The position numbers were made by a program, and so were the translations under genes. From Afipia sp. 64-13 (GTDB taxonomy: Bacteria; Pseudomonadota; Alphaproteobacteria; Rhizobiales; Xanthobacteraceae), in the NCBI GenBank assembly GCA_001897755.1, contig MKUJ01000019.1:3437-51293 (forward strand): DNA of 47,857 nt, given 5' to 3'. Numbering within the stretch: position 1 is the stretch's first letter; each line of letters begins with the position of its first letter. This document shows, piece after piece, positions 8,562 to 17,170 of this stretch. The notes under the pieces were generated by a model that saw only the letters and a list, made by a program, of their open reading frames with translations, had not been told where the DNA came from and ran no database searches.

Positions 8562-9965
8562 TTGTCCATCTCAACGGCCACAGATGTACGTCCGGCAGAA
8601 CGTCATGGCGTTTCATTCCGCGAAGCTTTTTGGGTCTGGTTGCGGGTCGCGGCTTTGAGCTTCGGCGGTCCCGCGGGCCAGATCGCAGTCATGCATCGCA
8701 TCCTGGTCGAAGAAAAGCGATGGATCTCCGAAGAGCGTTTCCTGCATGCGTTGAACTACTGCATGCTGTTACCCGGACCGGAAGCTCAACAGCTTGCGAC
8801 ATATGTCGGCTGGCTGATGCATCGGACCGTGGGAGGACTCGTCGCCGGCGGCCTGTTCATCATACCCGGCATTATCGCCATTATGGCGCTGAGCTACGTG
8901 TATGCGGCATTCGGCAACGTTCCGATGGTCGTTGCGCTATTCTTCGGGTTGAAGGCCGCCGTTCTGGCGATCGTCGTCGAGGCCGTGATCCGGATCGGCA
9001 AGAAATCCCTCAAAAATACCGCGATGAGGGTCCTTGCTGCATTGGCGTTTGTGGGCATCTTTTTCTTCAACGTGCCGTTTCCGATCATCGTTTTCGGCGC
9101 GGCATTGATTGGACTTCTGGGTGCCGCATCGAGGGCAAAGGCATTCCAGGTTGCGGTGACTCACGGATCAAATAGCAATAAAGGCAATGACGCACTCGTC
9201 GATAGCCTGCTAGGGGAGAGCCAGCCCGAACATACCCGACCGACGCTCGGCCGCTTCCTGCAGGTGGCGTCGATTTGGCTGACGCTCTGGCTTCTCCCGG
9301 TCATTGCGCTACTTGCGACGCTCGGCCCCGAGAATGTTTTCAGCCAGATTGCGGTGTTTTTCAGCAAGATGGCGATGGTGACGTTCGGTGGCGCCTATGC
9401 CGTGCTTGCCTACGTCGCCCAACAGGCCGTCGACAATTACGGCTGGCTGAAGCCGGGCGAAATGCTGGATGGCCTTGGCATGGCGGAAACCACCCCGGGT
9501 CCACTCATCATGGTTCTGCAGTTTGTGGGATTCATGGCAGCCTATCGTGATCCCGGCGCACTTTCGCCGATGCTGGCAGGCACGCTGGGCGGTTTGTTGG
9601 CGACGTGGGTCACTTTTACTCCATGCTTCCTCTGGATATTCCTCGGTGCGCCGTTCATCGAGGTGATCCGCGGCAACAAAGGCCTCGCGTCGGCGCTGTC
9701 CGCCATCACGGCCGCAGTCGTCGGCGTGGTGCTCAATCTTGCGGTTTGGTTCGCCATTCATACGATCTTCCGGGAAACCATATCGGTTCACGGGTTGCTG
9801 ATGGACTTCGACGCACCGAAACTGGCAAGCGTTGATCCATGGGCACTCGCGCTTTCAGTTGCGGCGGCGGTCGCGATTTTCCGATTCAAGGTCGGCATGA
9901 TCCCGACGCTCGCCGCCTGTTGCACCGTCGGCCTCTTCCTCCACATCACCGGGATGATGGGGTGA
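8562..9965 (+). CDS. chrA: ChrA chromate transporter, two-domain CHR family
   Basis: 467-residue inner-membrane protein with two CHR domains. The N half has FGGPAGQIAVMHRILVEE and LPGPEAQQLATYVGW; the C half has FGGAYAVLAYVAQQAV and AETTPGPLIMVLQFVGF. These are the hallmark GGP/LPGP and FGG/TPGP motifs. ChrA lowers cytosolic chromate by exporting it. The frame starts with TTG at 8562, supported by GGGAG 7 nt upstream; no ATG is better placed. It is the last full gene of the chromate group. Confidence 0.93.
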   Translation: MSISTATDVRPAERHGVSFREAFWVWLRVAALSFGGPAGQIAVMHRILVEEKRWISEERFLHALNYCMLLPGPEAQQLATYVGWLMHRTVGGLVAGGLFIIPGIIAIMALSYVYAAFGNVPMVVALFFGLKAAVLAIVVEAVIRIGKKSLKNTAMRVLAALAFVGIFFFNVPFPIIVFGAALIGLLGAASRAKAFQVAVTHGSNSNKGNDALVDSLLGESQPEHTRPTLGRFLQVASIWLTLWLLPVIALLATLGPENVFSQIAVFFSKMAMVTFGGAYAVLAYVAQQAVDNYGWLKPGEMLDGLGMAETTPGPLIMVLQFVGFMAAYRDPGALSPMLAGTLGGLLATWVTFTPCFLWIFLGAPFIEVIRGNKGLASALSAITAAVVGVVLNLAVWFAIHTIFRETISVHGLLMDFDAPKLASVDPWALALSVAAAVAIFRFKVGMIPTLAACCTVGLFLHITGMMG

Positions 9966-9969
9966 TGCG

Positions 9970-10083
9970 ATGAAGCCATCAGCTTCTTGCGGTCTCTTTT
10001 GCAGCGGCGCCAACGATGACGCCATCAAGCTCGTTCAGGGACTTCGATCCGCACTCGACAAGGCTACGCCCCTGAACGAATAG
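9970..10083 (+). pseudogene. remnant of a second DUF1259 gene (C-terminal tail only)
   Basis: A 37-codon frame starting 4 bp after chrA and ending in DDAIKLVQGLRSALDKATPLNE. This closely mirrors the C-terminus of the DUF1259 protein upstream (DDAMKLARGLRAALDKTKL), at a protein similarity well above chance but a lower DNA identity. It therefore looks like the tail of a former paralogue whose body was deleted, not a recent duplication. Nothing else of that gene is visible. It could still be translated, but no good Shine-Dalgarno precedes the ATG. Confidence 0.6.
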
Positions 10084-10128
10084 CCCGCTCCGCCAGCCAA
10101 AGCGGGAGCGAGGAAGCGGAGGGAAGGC

Positions 10129-11181
10129 ATGTCGCGCTCCTCAAAACTGAGTGACAGACGGCAGGATCGGCCAACCCATCATTGGCCCGGACTTTCTTGG
10201 ACCGCATGTCTGGTCGTGCTGAATTCACTCGGTGCCCATGCGGTGGCCGAGGAGAAGGTCGCATTCCCACTGCAGCTTGAGGTCAAGATACCTCTCGGCG
10301 ACGTGCGAGGCCGCATTGATCACATGGCGCTGGATTTGAAGCGTCAACGTCTATTCGTCGCAGAGCTGGAGAATGACAGCATTGGCGTTGTCGATCTTGC
10401 CAGCCATCACGTCGTGCGCACCCTCAGCGGTTTGCGAAAACCGCAAGGCGTCGCCTATCTGGCGGCATCGGATGTTGTGTACGTCGCGAACGCGGGCGAC
10501 GGATCGGTCCGCTTGTTTCGCGGGAATGACTATGCGCCGATCGGACGAGTCGATTTGGGCGAAGATGCCGATAACATTCGCATCAATGCCGCTGGCACCC
10601 GCGTGATGGTCGGGCATGGCGGTGGGTCGCTTGCTGTCCTCGACCCATCCGGCCGACTGGTTGGCAATGTGCCACTCAAGGTCCATCCGGAAGGCTTTCA
10701 GATTGACGACAAGTCCGGTCATGTCCTCATCAATCTTCCGAACGACCATTCCATGGTCGCGGTCGATGATGCCTCTCTGAAGCAGGTCGCCCGCTGGTCG
10801 ACTGGGGACCTGGCGGCGAATTTCCCGATGGCTTTGGATCAGGAGCGACGGAATGTCCTTGTTGCCTTTCGCCGTCCTCCAAGGCTCGGCATCTTTTCAA
10901 TGGAGGATGGATCCATCGTTGCCACGACGCCGATTTGCGGAGATGCTGACGACGTTTTCATCGACCAAAAGAGGCAGCGCGCCTACGTGAGTTGCGGCGA
11001 AGGCTCCCTCGATGTCCTGGACCTTCGGAGCGCTTCGTATCGTCGCATAGCCCGCATTCCGACGATCGCGGGCGCCCGCACGTCGCTCTTCGTCCCCGCG
11101 CTTGATCTGCTGTGTCTCGCCGCCCCGACCCACGCGGGACAGCCCTCGGCCGTTTGGGTATTTCGCCCAGTTTCCGAATAG
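10129..11181 (+). CDS. exported YncE-like beta-propeller protein
   Basis: 350 residues. The N-terminal part contains a hydrophobic signal segment ending at AHAVAEE, followed by about seven repeated blades of the kind RQRLFVAELENDSIGVVDL, SDVVYVANAGDGSVRLF, RNVLVAFRRPPRLGIF and RQRAYVSCGEGSLDVLD. This is the YVTN/YncE type of beta-propeller, usually a periplasmic binding or structural protein. A strong GGAGGGAAGG precedes ATG. Together with the following outer-membrane-like gene it may form a two-gene unit; no enzymatic residues can be assigned. Confidence 0.8.
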   Translation: MSRSSKLSDRRQDRPTHHWPGLSWTACLVVLNSLGAHAVAEEKVAFPLQLEVKIPLGDVRGRIDHMALDLKRQRLFVAELENDSIGVVDLASHHVVRTLSGLRKPQGVAYLAASDVVYVANAGDGSVRLFRGNDYAPIGRVDLGEDADNIRINAAGTRVMVGHGGGSLAVLDPSGRLVGNVPLKVHPEGFQIDDKSGHVLINLPNDHSMVAVDDASLKQVARWSTGDLAANFPMALDQERRNVLVAFRRPPRLGIFSMEDGSIVATTPICGDADDVFIDQKRQRAYVSCGEGSLDVLDLRSASYRRIARIPTIAGARTSLFVPALDLLCLAAPTHAGQPSAVWVFRPVSE

Positions 11182-11203
11182 CGGGTTTTCCTGAGGCTCG
11201 ACC

Positions 11204-11995
11204 ATGCTCGCAACGCCTCAAATCGTTGCACCACGATGCTCCAAAAACCTTATTGGAGCGATGCTCGTTGCCCTCCCCCTTGCAGCATGGCCTCGTGCCG
11301 CATCGGCGTATCGTCCATTCGACGGGACCGACGCCGCGGTAGCGGACCTGGGCGAACTCGAGGTTGAGTGGCAGTCCGTCGGTGCCCGACGGGAAGGCTC
11401 GCAGACGACGCTGATAGCTCCAGCGACGGTCGTGAATATCGGCGTGGCGCCGGGTTGGGAAGCCGTATTCGAGGGCCAGTTGGAAACTCCACTGTCCTCT
11501 TCCACCCCACCCACGCTGACCGCAGCCGGAACTTTCCTCAAACATGTCCTTCGGCCGGGCAGTCTCCAGAACATGGACGGACCGAGCATAGCCACGGAAT
11601 TCGGGATGTTGCTTCCCGACAGTCGAGGCGAGTCCGGAACGGGCGCAAGCTTCGCCGGGATCGTGTCTCAGCGATGGGACTGGGGGACGGTGCATCTGAA
11701 TGGCGAGGCGGTCCTCACGCGCAACCACGACGCCGATCTGTTCCTTGGCGCGATTGTCGAGGGTCCAGCGGATTGGTCTATCCGGCCCGTTGCCGAGATC
11801 TTCTACGAGAAGGAGTTTGGCCAATCGGAAACGGTGTCGGGTTTAATCGGCGCGATCTGGAAGATTAACGACAAACTGTCGTTTGACCTCGCATTCCGCC
11901 ACGCGCTGACGAACGGCCACGCAGTTAATGAACTGCGCGCTGGCCTGACATTCGGATTTTCCCTGCGGTCACTCAGCGGGGCAACCCGCAAATAG
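11204..11995 (+). CDS. putative outer-membrane beta-barrel protein
   Basis: 263 residues with a signal peptide ending at AAWPRAASA and a body of alternating amphipathic strands (ELEVEWQSVGAR, WEAVFEGQLETPL, WGTVHLNGEAVLTR, LSFDLAFRHALT) and a final aromatic GLTFGFSLRS strand, as in outer-membrane barrels related to the MetA/phenol-pathway and transporter-like families. It starts 22 bp after the beta-propeller gene with a GAGG site. Likely an outer-membrane pore or surface protein, specificity unknown. Confidence 0.65.
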   Translation: MLATPQIVAPRCSKNLIGAMLVALPLAAWPRAASAYRPFDGTDAAVADLGELEVEWQSVGARREGSQTTLIAPATVVNIGVAPGWEAVFEGQLETPLSSSTPPTLTAAGTFLKHVLRPGSLQNMDGPSIATEFGMLLPDSRGESGTGASFAGIVSQRWDWGTVHLNGEAVLTRNHDADLFLGAIVEGPADWSIRPVAEIFYEKEFGQSETVSGLIGAIWKINDKLSFDLAFRHALTNGHAVNELRAGLTFGFSLRSLSGATRK

Positions 11996-12280
11996 CTCTC
12001 TCAGCATGGTTAGACGCGTCCCAAACCAAATCGTCGCATTCGCCCAGTGGCAATCGCATTCGAATCTCCAGAGGCACAACAAGAATCCAACGTTCAGAAG
12101 GTGTCGTCCCGTCGTCCAGCGCCGCCGATACGTGGAAGCCAAGTATCCCTATATGGCATCGCCTTTTTGGGCTTGCATACTTGGTGACTACTGCACCGCG
12201 CTGATAAGAACGAATATCATCCCAAATGTTATGGCGATGAATCCGGGAAGCCGTCGAAATATTGATCGAGCCTCATGGTT

Positions 12281-13678
12281 TCACGGCGCAAGCATAGTAT
12301 CGGGCGTCAATAATACGATCCGCCCCGTTTCCTTCGCACGCTCGTGGACACCTGTTTTGAAATTGGTGCGCGCGTACAGCACAAAATAACGATCTTCCAC
12401 GCCACGCCCGTAGGTGGTTTTTTCTGCACGTTCGATTAGTGTTGCCAAAACATCCGACCCAATTGCTCCACGGCGCCACTTGCATTCGCTGTAGAGCATC
12501 GATCCGTTAAGCAACCGTCCGGCGACGTCAATATCGTAGTCGGCCCCCCAGATTTGACCGATTTCCTGGGCTGGAGAAGGAAGTGTTTCTTGAGCATGTC
12601 GCCGGGCGTGCCCTCGGCAAATTTCCTCGAATGCAACGCCCATATAGTCGTCCAACCTCGGTTCGACTTGGTGTCGCCAGATATCTGCCCCGAAGCCCTG
12701 CATTACACTCGACATGTTTGGCCGAACGAACCGGTGCCAGAAGGCAACAAGCGGGTCATCCACGAAGTAACGTGTGTCCCTGGACCGCGGATTGGCATCA
12801 AGGGAATGCACGGTCCGAACTAGGCGCATGCGCTCAAGCCGTTTTATATAAGGGCTGAGAGAAACGGAATCCTTTACGTCCCGGACACGTCCGCCAATTT
12901 CTCCGAGCTTTGTGCAGCCGTCTGCAATCGCCGCCAGGATACTGGCGTAACGTTGTGTCTCCCGAAGTTCCGATTGGAGCAAGACGTTCGGCTCGTCCAC
13001 CAGTGGCCCGGCATCGGTGAGAAGTAGGTTGGTGACGTTTTCCTCGATACTTGCGCTCGACTCACAGAGTCTGAGATAGAAGGGAATTCCACCGAAGATG
13101 GCATAGGCAAGGATGCGATCCTCAGCAGAATAATCTGGGAAGAATCCTGCCGCGTCTCGCAGAGACAATGCCTTGACTTCTAGAGAAAGGGTTTGACGTC
13201 CGTAGAGAGGGTTCTTTTCGGCGAGCAGATCCTCCATCTGGGCAATCATCGACCCGCATAGCACCAAGTTCAGATCGATTTGTTCGGCAACAACTGCGTC
13301 CCAAAATTTTTGGATGATGGATGGCAACGCTTGGTCGCCTTCTACAAGGTAGGGGAATTCGTCCAAGACCACGATCAGTCCAGGCATTTCCTTGGCCTTA
13401 CGCGCGAGATATGTCAGCACGCCGAGCCAATCGCTGAGACCATCCAACAAGGGGTCAGTACCGAGCGAACGGACGATCTCCGCCTTAAAGCCTTCCAGGT
13501 TCAGTGCTGAGGTTACGCGTGTCGCTTGATACAAGAGGTGCGGATGGTTCTTGGCTGCTTCGTTCAGCAACGCTGACTTCCCGATTCGACGGCGCCCATA
13601 GACCACGAGCAAGGATGGCCGAGCGAGTGAGAATTCTTTGCGGAGACGAGAAATTTCTTGGGTTCGGCCAATAAACAT
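12281..13678 (-). CDS. STAND-type P-loop ATPase with PD-(D/E)XK-like C-terminus (DUF234-like)
   Basis: 465 residues on the minus strand. The N-terminal ATPase of the archaeal-ATPase/AAA_14 kind begins MFIGRTQEISRL, with Walker A GRRRIGKS (residues 28-35) and Walker B LIVVLDEFPYL. A helical middle part is followed by a C-terminal domain with DIDVAG and YSECKWRRG, a D...ExK arrangement seen in nuclease folds (DUF234). These ATPases are scattered through mobile DNA, and the biological role of the family is not settled. The gene is isolated, divergent from the transposon operon, and carries a 15-bp repeat array directly before its start, so it probably controls its own expression. It may be transposon cargo. 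Confidence 0.85.
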   Translation of the reverse strand: MFIGRTQEISRLRKEFSLARPSLLVVYGRRRIGKSALLNEAAKNHPHLLYQATRVTSALNLEGFKAEIVRSLGTDPLLDGLSDWLGVLTYLARKAKEMPGLIVVLDEFPYLVEGDQALPSIIQKFWDAVVAEQIDLNLVLCGSMIAQMEDLLAEKNPLYGRQTLSLEVKALSLRDAAGFFPDYSAEDRILAYAIFGGIPFYLRLCESSASIEENVTNLLLTDAGPLVDEPNVLLQSELRETQRYASILAAIADGCTKLGEIGGRVRDVKDSVSLSPYIKRLERMRLVRTVHSLDANPRSRDTRYFVDDPLVAFWHRFVRPNMSSVMQGFGADIWRHQVEPRLDDYMGVAFEEICRGHARRHAQETLPSPAQEIGQIWGADYDIDVAGRLLNGSMLYSECKWRRGAIGSDVLATLIERAEKTTYGRGVEDRYFVLYARTNFKTGVHERAKETGRIVLLTPDTMLAP

Positions 13679-13681
13679 AGT

Positions 13682-13725
13682 GTAATCCTGATTACGGTAA
13701 TTTAGATTACGCTAACTTGGATTAC
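13682..13725. repeat. three GATTAC direct repeats, 15-bp period, at the ATPase start
   Basis: GATTAC occurs at 13690, 13705 and 13720, exactly 15 bp apart, within partly conserved 15-mers. An inverted copy at 13682 makes GTAATC-CT-GATTAC a perfect palindrome. The array begins 4 bp upstream of the ATPase start codon, so it lies in the 5' leader or promoter of that gene and suits an operator. Confidence 0.7.
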
Positions 13726-13761
13726 CTTGCAAATTGGCATAGCAGGGTCCGTGATTCATGC

Positions 13762-13789
13762 TTGACAATTAGCCAATGTTCTCTATTTG
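13762..13789 (+). promoter_or_regulatory. candidate promoter for the transposon operon
   Basis: A perfect -35 box TTGACA at 13762 is followed after 16 bp by TATTTG (weak -10) at 13784. It points toward the first tnsA-like gene, about 160 bp downstream, and is the only good sigma70-like match in this gap. The -10 is poor, so this is tentative. Confidence 0.35.
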
Positions 13790-13947
13790 TTCGCGTATGA
13801 AGAACGAACCCACTCAATTTTTGGTTCCGGCTCGGTGCTCCCTACGCGCCGCCAGCCTGCGTTTCTCATACATACGCTGACGTTCCAGAACCCATTCGTC
13901 GATTGGTTGTCGCGGATAAATTCATCCGCTTCGGGACGAGCGTATCC

Positions 13948-14595
13948 ATGTCCAATTCCCACCCTTCCCTTGAGCTTCCGGATTCCGGCTGTACGCGCCT
14001 GCTAACCCGCGTCCGGGCCGACACGTCGGCCCTCTCGTTTACACCCAGAGGTGCGGTCCGATGCGTTGGCCTTCCGATGTTTCGGACGCCTTTGGCTCGG
14101 GATGTCGGCTGCCTCCTCGATCTCGATCCGTCCGTCATTTCCTGGACCTGTCTGCCGCTGGTGTTGAGCAACCGGAATCGACGGCACGTACCCGATTTCG
14201 CCGTCACGCGCGCAACAGGCGCCCATCTCGTCGACACGATCCCCGCCTCTGGACGAGCCATTCCTCCGCAGTGGGCAAGTGATGCCGCTCAAAAGCTCGG
14301 CTACGGTTACGAAACACATCACGAAGCCAGCTTGCGCGGCAACGTCAGGCTCGAGAACGCCCGTGATCTTTTGCAGTATGCCGCCTACCGAGTATCCCTT
14401 GGTGATCGACTCCGGGTTCTGACCCTTCTCGAAGACCATGGCCCCATGTCGCTTTCGGCCTGCTTGCAGGCCATCCGTCATGGGCATGACGCGATAGGCG
14501 TGATCGCCGCGTTGGTGCTGCGTCGCTTCATTGAGATCGAACTCGACGAAGCTCCTATCGGCCCCGACACCCGAGTGTCCCGCTTCCGCGGCTGA
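13948..14595 (+). CDS. TnsA-like protein 1, probably nuclease-dead
   Basis: 215 residues resembling the TnsA endonuclease fold: LARDVGCLLDLDPSVISWTCLPL aligns with the family pattern ER.fl.lL..DP.V..f..QP, VPDFAV keeps the central Asp (Asp83), and LVDTIP stands where (V/E)xK is expected. By eye the first catalytic Glu is Ala50 and the Lys is Thr97, so two of three nuclease residues appear lost. The C-terminus (LGDRLRVLTLLEDHGP ... RRFIEIELD) looks like the winged-helix part of TnsA relatives. ATG 13948 is preferred over TTG 13903 further upstream. It opens the element-1 operon, 70 bp before the next gene. Confidence 0.65.
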   Translation: MSNSHPSLELPDSGCTRLLTRVRADTSALSFTPRGAVRCVGLPMFRTPLARDVGCLLDLDPSVISWTCLPLVLSNRNRRHVPDFAVTRATGAHLVDTIPASGRAIPPQWASDAAQKLGYGYETHHEASLRGNVRLENARDLLQYAAYRVSLGDRLRVLTLLEDHGPMSLSACLQAIRHGHDAIGVIAALVLRRFIEIELDEAPIGPDTRVSRFRG

Positions 14596-14665
14596 TTTCT
14601 CCCATCCATCCCAATCGATGCTCGCCGGTCCTCCGAGATGGGGATCGCATGCGACGGAGTACGCC

Positions 14666-15001
14666 ATGACATTTTTTGTCTACGATCGCCGACCTGTTCC
14701 TGAAATCGGTCCCGAAATCGAGCGCTTGCGACGCCTCGTGGCCGACCTCGAACGCATCCACCACGGTAACCATCCCGGACGACGAACGCTCGCGACGGTG
14801 CCGATCCTTGAGAGCTGGAGGATGGCGCAACGTCCGGAATTTTGCCTGACCGGAGACGTGCGCGGTCATCCCGATATCGGCGACGGCCGAACGGCCGTTA
14901 CTTCACCTTTGTGGGTGCTGGCGCATGATCTTCGATATGCCCGTACGCTTACCCGCTTTTACGTCCTTGGCGAACGCGCTGCCACGCGCGCCGCCCATTA
15001 A
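14666..15001 (+). CDS. small DUF6634-like protein
   Basis: 111 residues, mixed alpha/beta, with an N-terminal helix (PEIERLRRLVADLERI) and the conserved-looking core LTGDVRGHPDIGDGRTAVTSPLWVLAHDLRYARTLTRFYVLGE. The GHPDI...TSPLW...ART.(T/S)R.Y.LG pattern is what I associate with DUF6634, a rhizobial family of unknown function linked to mobile DNA. The start ATG 14666 matches the beginning of sensible sequence; the longer upstream frame overlaps tnsA-like 1. It sits between the first tnsA-like gene and the protease in the same direction, so probably in one operon. Confidence 0.6.
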   Translation: MTFFVYDRRPVPEIGPEIERLRRLVADLERIHHGNHPGRRTLATVPILESWRMAQRPEFCLTGDVRGHPDIGDGRTAVTSPLWVLAHDLRYARTLTRFYVLGERAATRAAH

Positions 15002-15033
15002 GCGGCATCCGCGCCGTTTCGATGGAGATGACA

Positions 15034-17022
15034 ATGAACAACAGTTTCAGGTTGCGAAGAATGCGGATGATGGGGGATCGCCGGGCGCCCGAGTTTGCAA
15101 AGATCGTCGCCCGGTGCCTCATCGTCCGCGCGTTGCGACGTGCAAGCTTGCGCTATGCACTTTACGGACAACCATGCGTGATCGCGTTTGTTCTACCGTT
15201 CGCGAGCGACGCCGACATCTTCGTGGAAGCCGCACAAGATATTCTTCGAGGCCAGGCCGGAGATAGATACGCGTCAGATTACAGGGTCGTTTATTGGAAC
15301 AAACCAAAGCCCGTTCGAAAACCGTCTTCGCCGGACACAAACCTCAGGGAAATGCTGGCCGAAAACAGGTTGTTTGTTTTCGTATCGGAGTTGGAATCAC
15401 TCCCGCCATCCATCCGTTCGGCATCGGACGGCATCGTCGATCTGGCCACTCCTGACATCGATGTTCTCAAGATTGCCATTCGCGCAATTACCAAACATTT
15501 CGTGCCTGATGACGCGATCTCGTCGGTGGCTGGCGAACCATTGTCAATCCTGAATCAGATCTTCAAGCCGAACCGCGATCCTGCGCCCATCGTCCGGAGG
15601 CTGCGGCGCGCAAAGGATGCCGGAGCTGATCAACGAAGCATCCGATCCATTGCCGAACAGCCGACCCTCGACGACCTTCATGGACTCGGCGAGGCGGCGA
15701 TTTGGGGACGTGAACTTGCGAAGGACCTCAATGAATTTCGAAACGGACTGTTGCCGTGGGCCGACGTGGACAGAGGCGTTCTCGTCAGCGGCCCCACGGG
15801 AACGGGTAAGACCACCTTTGCACAGGCGCTGGCTCGAACCTGCAATGTTCCGATTCACATCCATTCGCTCGCCCGTTGGCAGGCAAAGGGCTATCTCAAT
15901 GATCTTCTGAAAGCGATGAGAACGGCATTTGATGACGCTCGAAAAGCTGCTCCCTGCATTTTGTTCATCGATGAACTCGATTCATTCGGAGATCGCGAGA
16001 CGCTTGATGGAAAAAACGAGCAATATTGCCGCGAAGTGATCAACGCGTTTTTGGAAGCTCTCGACGGCGTCGAGGGGCGTGAGGGGGTCATTGTCGTCGG
16101 TGCCAGCAATTTGCCTGGCAAGATCGACAAGGCCATCCTTCGACCTGGTCGATTGGGGAAACATATCAGAATCCCCCTGCCCGATACGGAGGCCCGGATT
16201 GGCATTCTTCGCCATCATCTCAGAGGGGAGCTTGCCTCGGAGGATGTGAAAGATATCGCCATTCGGCTCGCTGGGGCTTCGGGGGCGGTGATCGAACAAG
16301 TCGTTCGAGATGCCCGGCGGAAGGCGAGATATGAACGCCGATCGATGAGGCTTGCCGACTTGAAACACGGACTTCCCCATCAGGTCGTCCAATCGGATCA
16401 GGCATTCCATCGCGCTTGTGTCCATGAAGCTGGTCATACCGTGGTCGGGAGTCTTCTTGCTACAGAGTCCGGAAGCAGGCTCGTCGAAACAAGGGTTTTC
16501 CGTGAGGTCTTGCAAGATGGATCAGGCGGTAAGACGGTCTTTGAGCAATTGCTTGGCCTGGATCGCGGAAGGTCTGCGCATCTCGCGAAAATCACAATTC
16601 TCCTTGCTGGTATTGCGGCTGAAGACGTTATTTTCGGTGATCATGCGGAAGGTGGCGGTGGTGAAGATGAATCCGATCTGCACCAGGCGACATTGATCGC
16701 GGCAACCATGGAAATCTCCCTCGGGCTCGGCGAAAGCCTTGTGTACCTTTCTTCTCGGCGCCCGGCGGACGTTCTAGCCCGCGTCAGGATCGACGCATCC
16801 TTGCGCACTCGCGTATCGAAAATTCTTGATGAATGCTTCAAGCGAGCGAAGAACCTTATCGCAGAGCACTCCGAATCCTTTGATGGGGTCGCCCGAGTCC
16901 TTATGGAGTGCGACGCCATCGGCGCAAGCGAAGTCGAAAGGCTCGTTTCCGAAAAATTTTCTCTACTTTCCGAGACATCGAGCAATGGCTCGGTAACCGT
17001 CGGGGAATCCTTTAACCCGTGA
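15034..17022 (+). CDS. soluble FtsH-like AAA+ zinc metalloprotease
   Basis: 662 residues. A novel N-terminal region of about 220 residues without membrane helices is followed by an AAA+ module with Walker A GPTGTGKTT (from Gly253), Walker B ILFIDELDS (Asp313, Glu314) and an arginine-finger region ILRPGRLGKH. The C-terminal M41 peptidase domain has HEAGH (His464, Glu465, His468) and a third ligand in EDESDLHQAT (Asp548). All catalytic residues of FtsH are present, but the membrane anchor is missing. Start at ATG 15034 is favoured by GGAG 6 nt upstream; ATGs at 15022 and 15028 are alternatives. Being inside the tns operon, it may degrade or remodel transposition proteins, as ClpX does for MuA (inference). 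Confidence 0.85.
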   Translation: MNNSFRLRRMRMMGDRRAPEFAKIVARCLIVRALRRASLRYALYGQPCVIAFVLPFASDADIFVEAAQDILRGQAGDRYASDYRVVYWNKPKPVRKPSSPDTNLREMLAENRLFVFVSELESLPPSIRSASDGIVDLATPDIDVLKIAIRAITKHFVPDDAISSVAGEPLSILNQIFKPNRDPAPIVRRLRRAKDAGADQRSIRSIAEQPTLDDLHGLGEAAIWGRELAKDLNEFRNGLLPWADVDRGVLVSGPTGTGKTTFAQALARTCNVPIHIHSLARWQAKGYLNDLLKAMRTAFDDARKAAPCILFIDELDSFGDRETLDGKNEQYCREVINAFLEALDGVEGREGVIVVGASNLPGKIDKAILRPGRLGKHIRIPLPDTEARIGILRHHLRGELASEDVKDIAIRLAGASGAVIEQVVRDARRKARYERRSMRLADLKHGLPHQVVQSDQAFHRACVHEAGHTVVGSLLATESGSRLVETRVFREVLQDGSGGKTVFEQLLGLDRGRSAHLAKITILLAGIAAEDVIFGDHAEGGGGEDESDLHQATLIAATMEISLGLGESLVYLSSRRPADVLARVRIDASLRTRVSKILDECFKRAKNLIAEHSESFDGVARVLMECDAIGASEVERLVSEKFSLLSETSSNGSVTVGESFNP

Positions 17023-17170
17023 GATCTGGATCTGCGGATGGATCGTTGTTATGTCGATCTCGCCGGGCTTGGCAGGACTCGATCCTGTACAGGTTCGACC
17101 CTCGCCACGTCGGCGGGGACAACGTCAACCACGACCCACCCGATGCGGTCGCAACCGAAGGAGAAACGTG

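Noticed and set aside
12006-12389. 127-codon plus-strand frame beyond the outer-membrane-like gene
   Set aside because: No recognisable domain, odd composition, and it overlaps the ATPase gene antisense. The 285-bp gap holds nothing I can support, apart from a short hydrophobic minus-strand stretch without a start codon.
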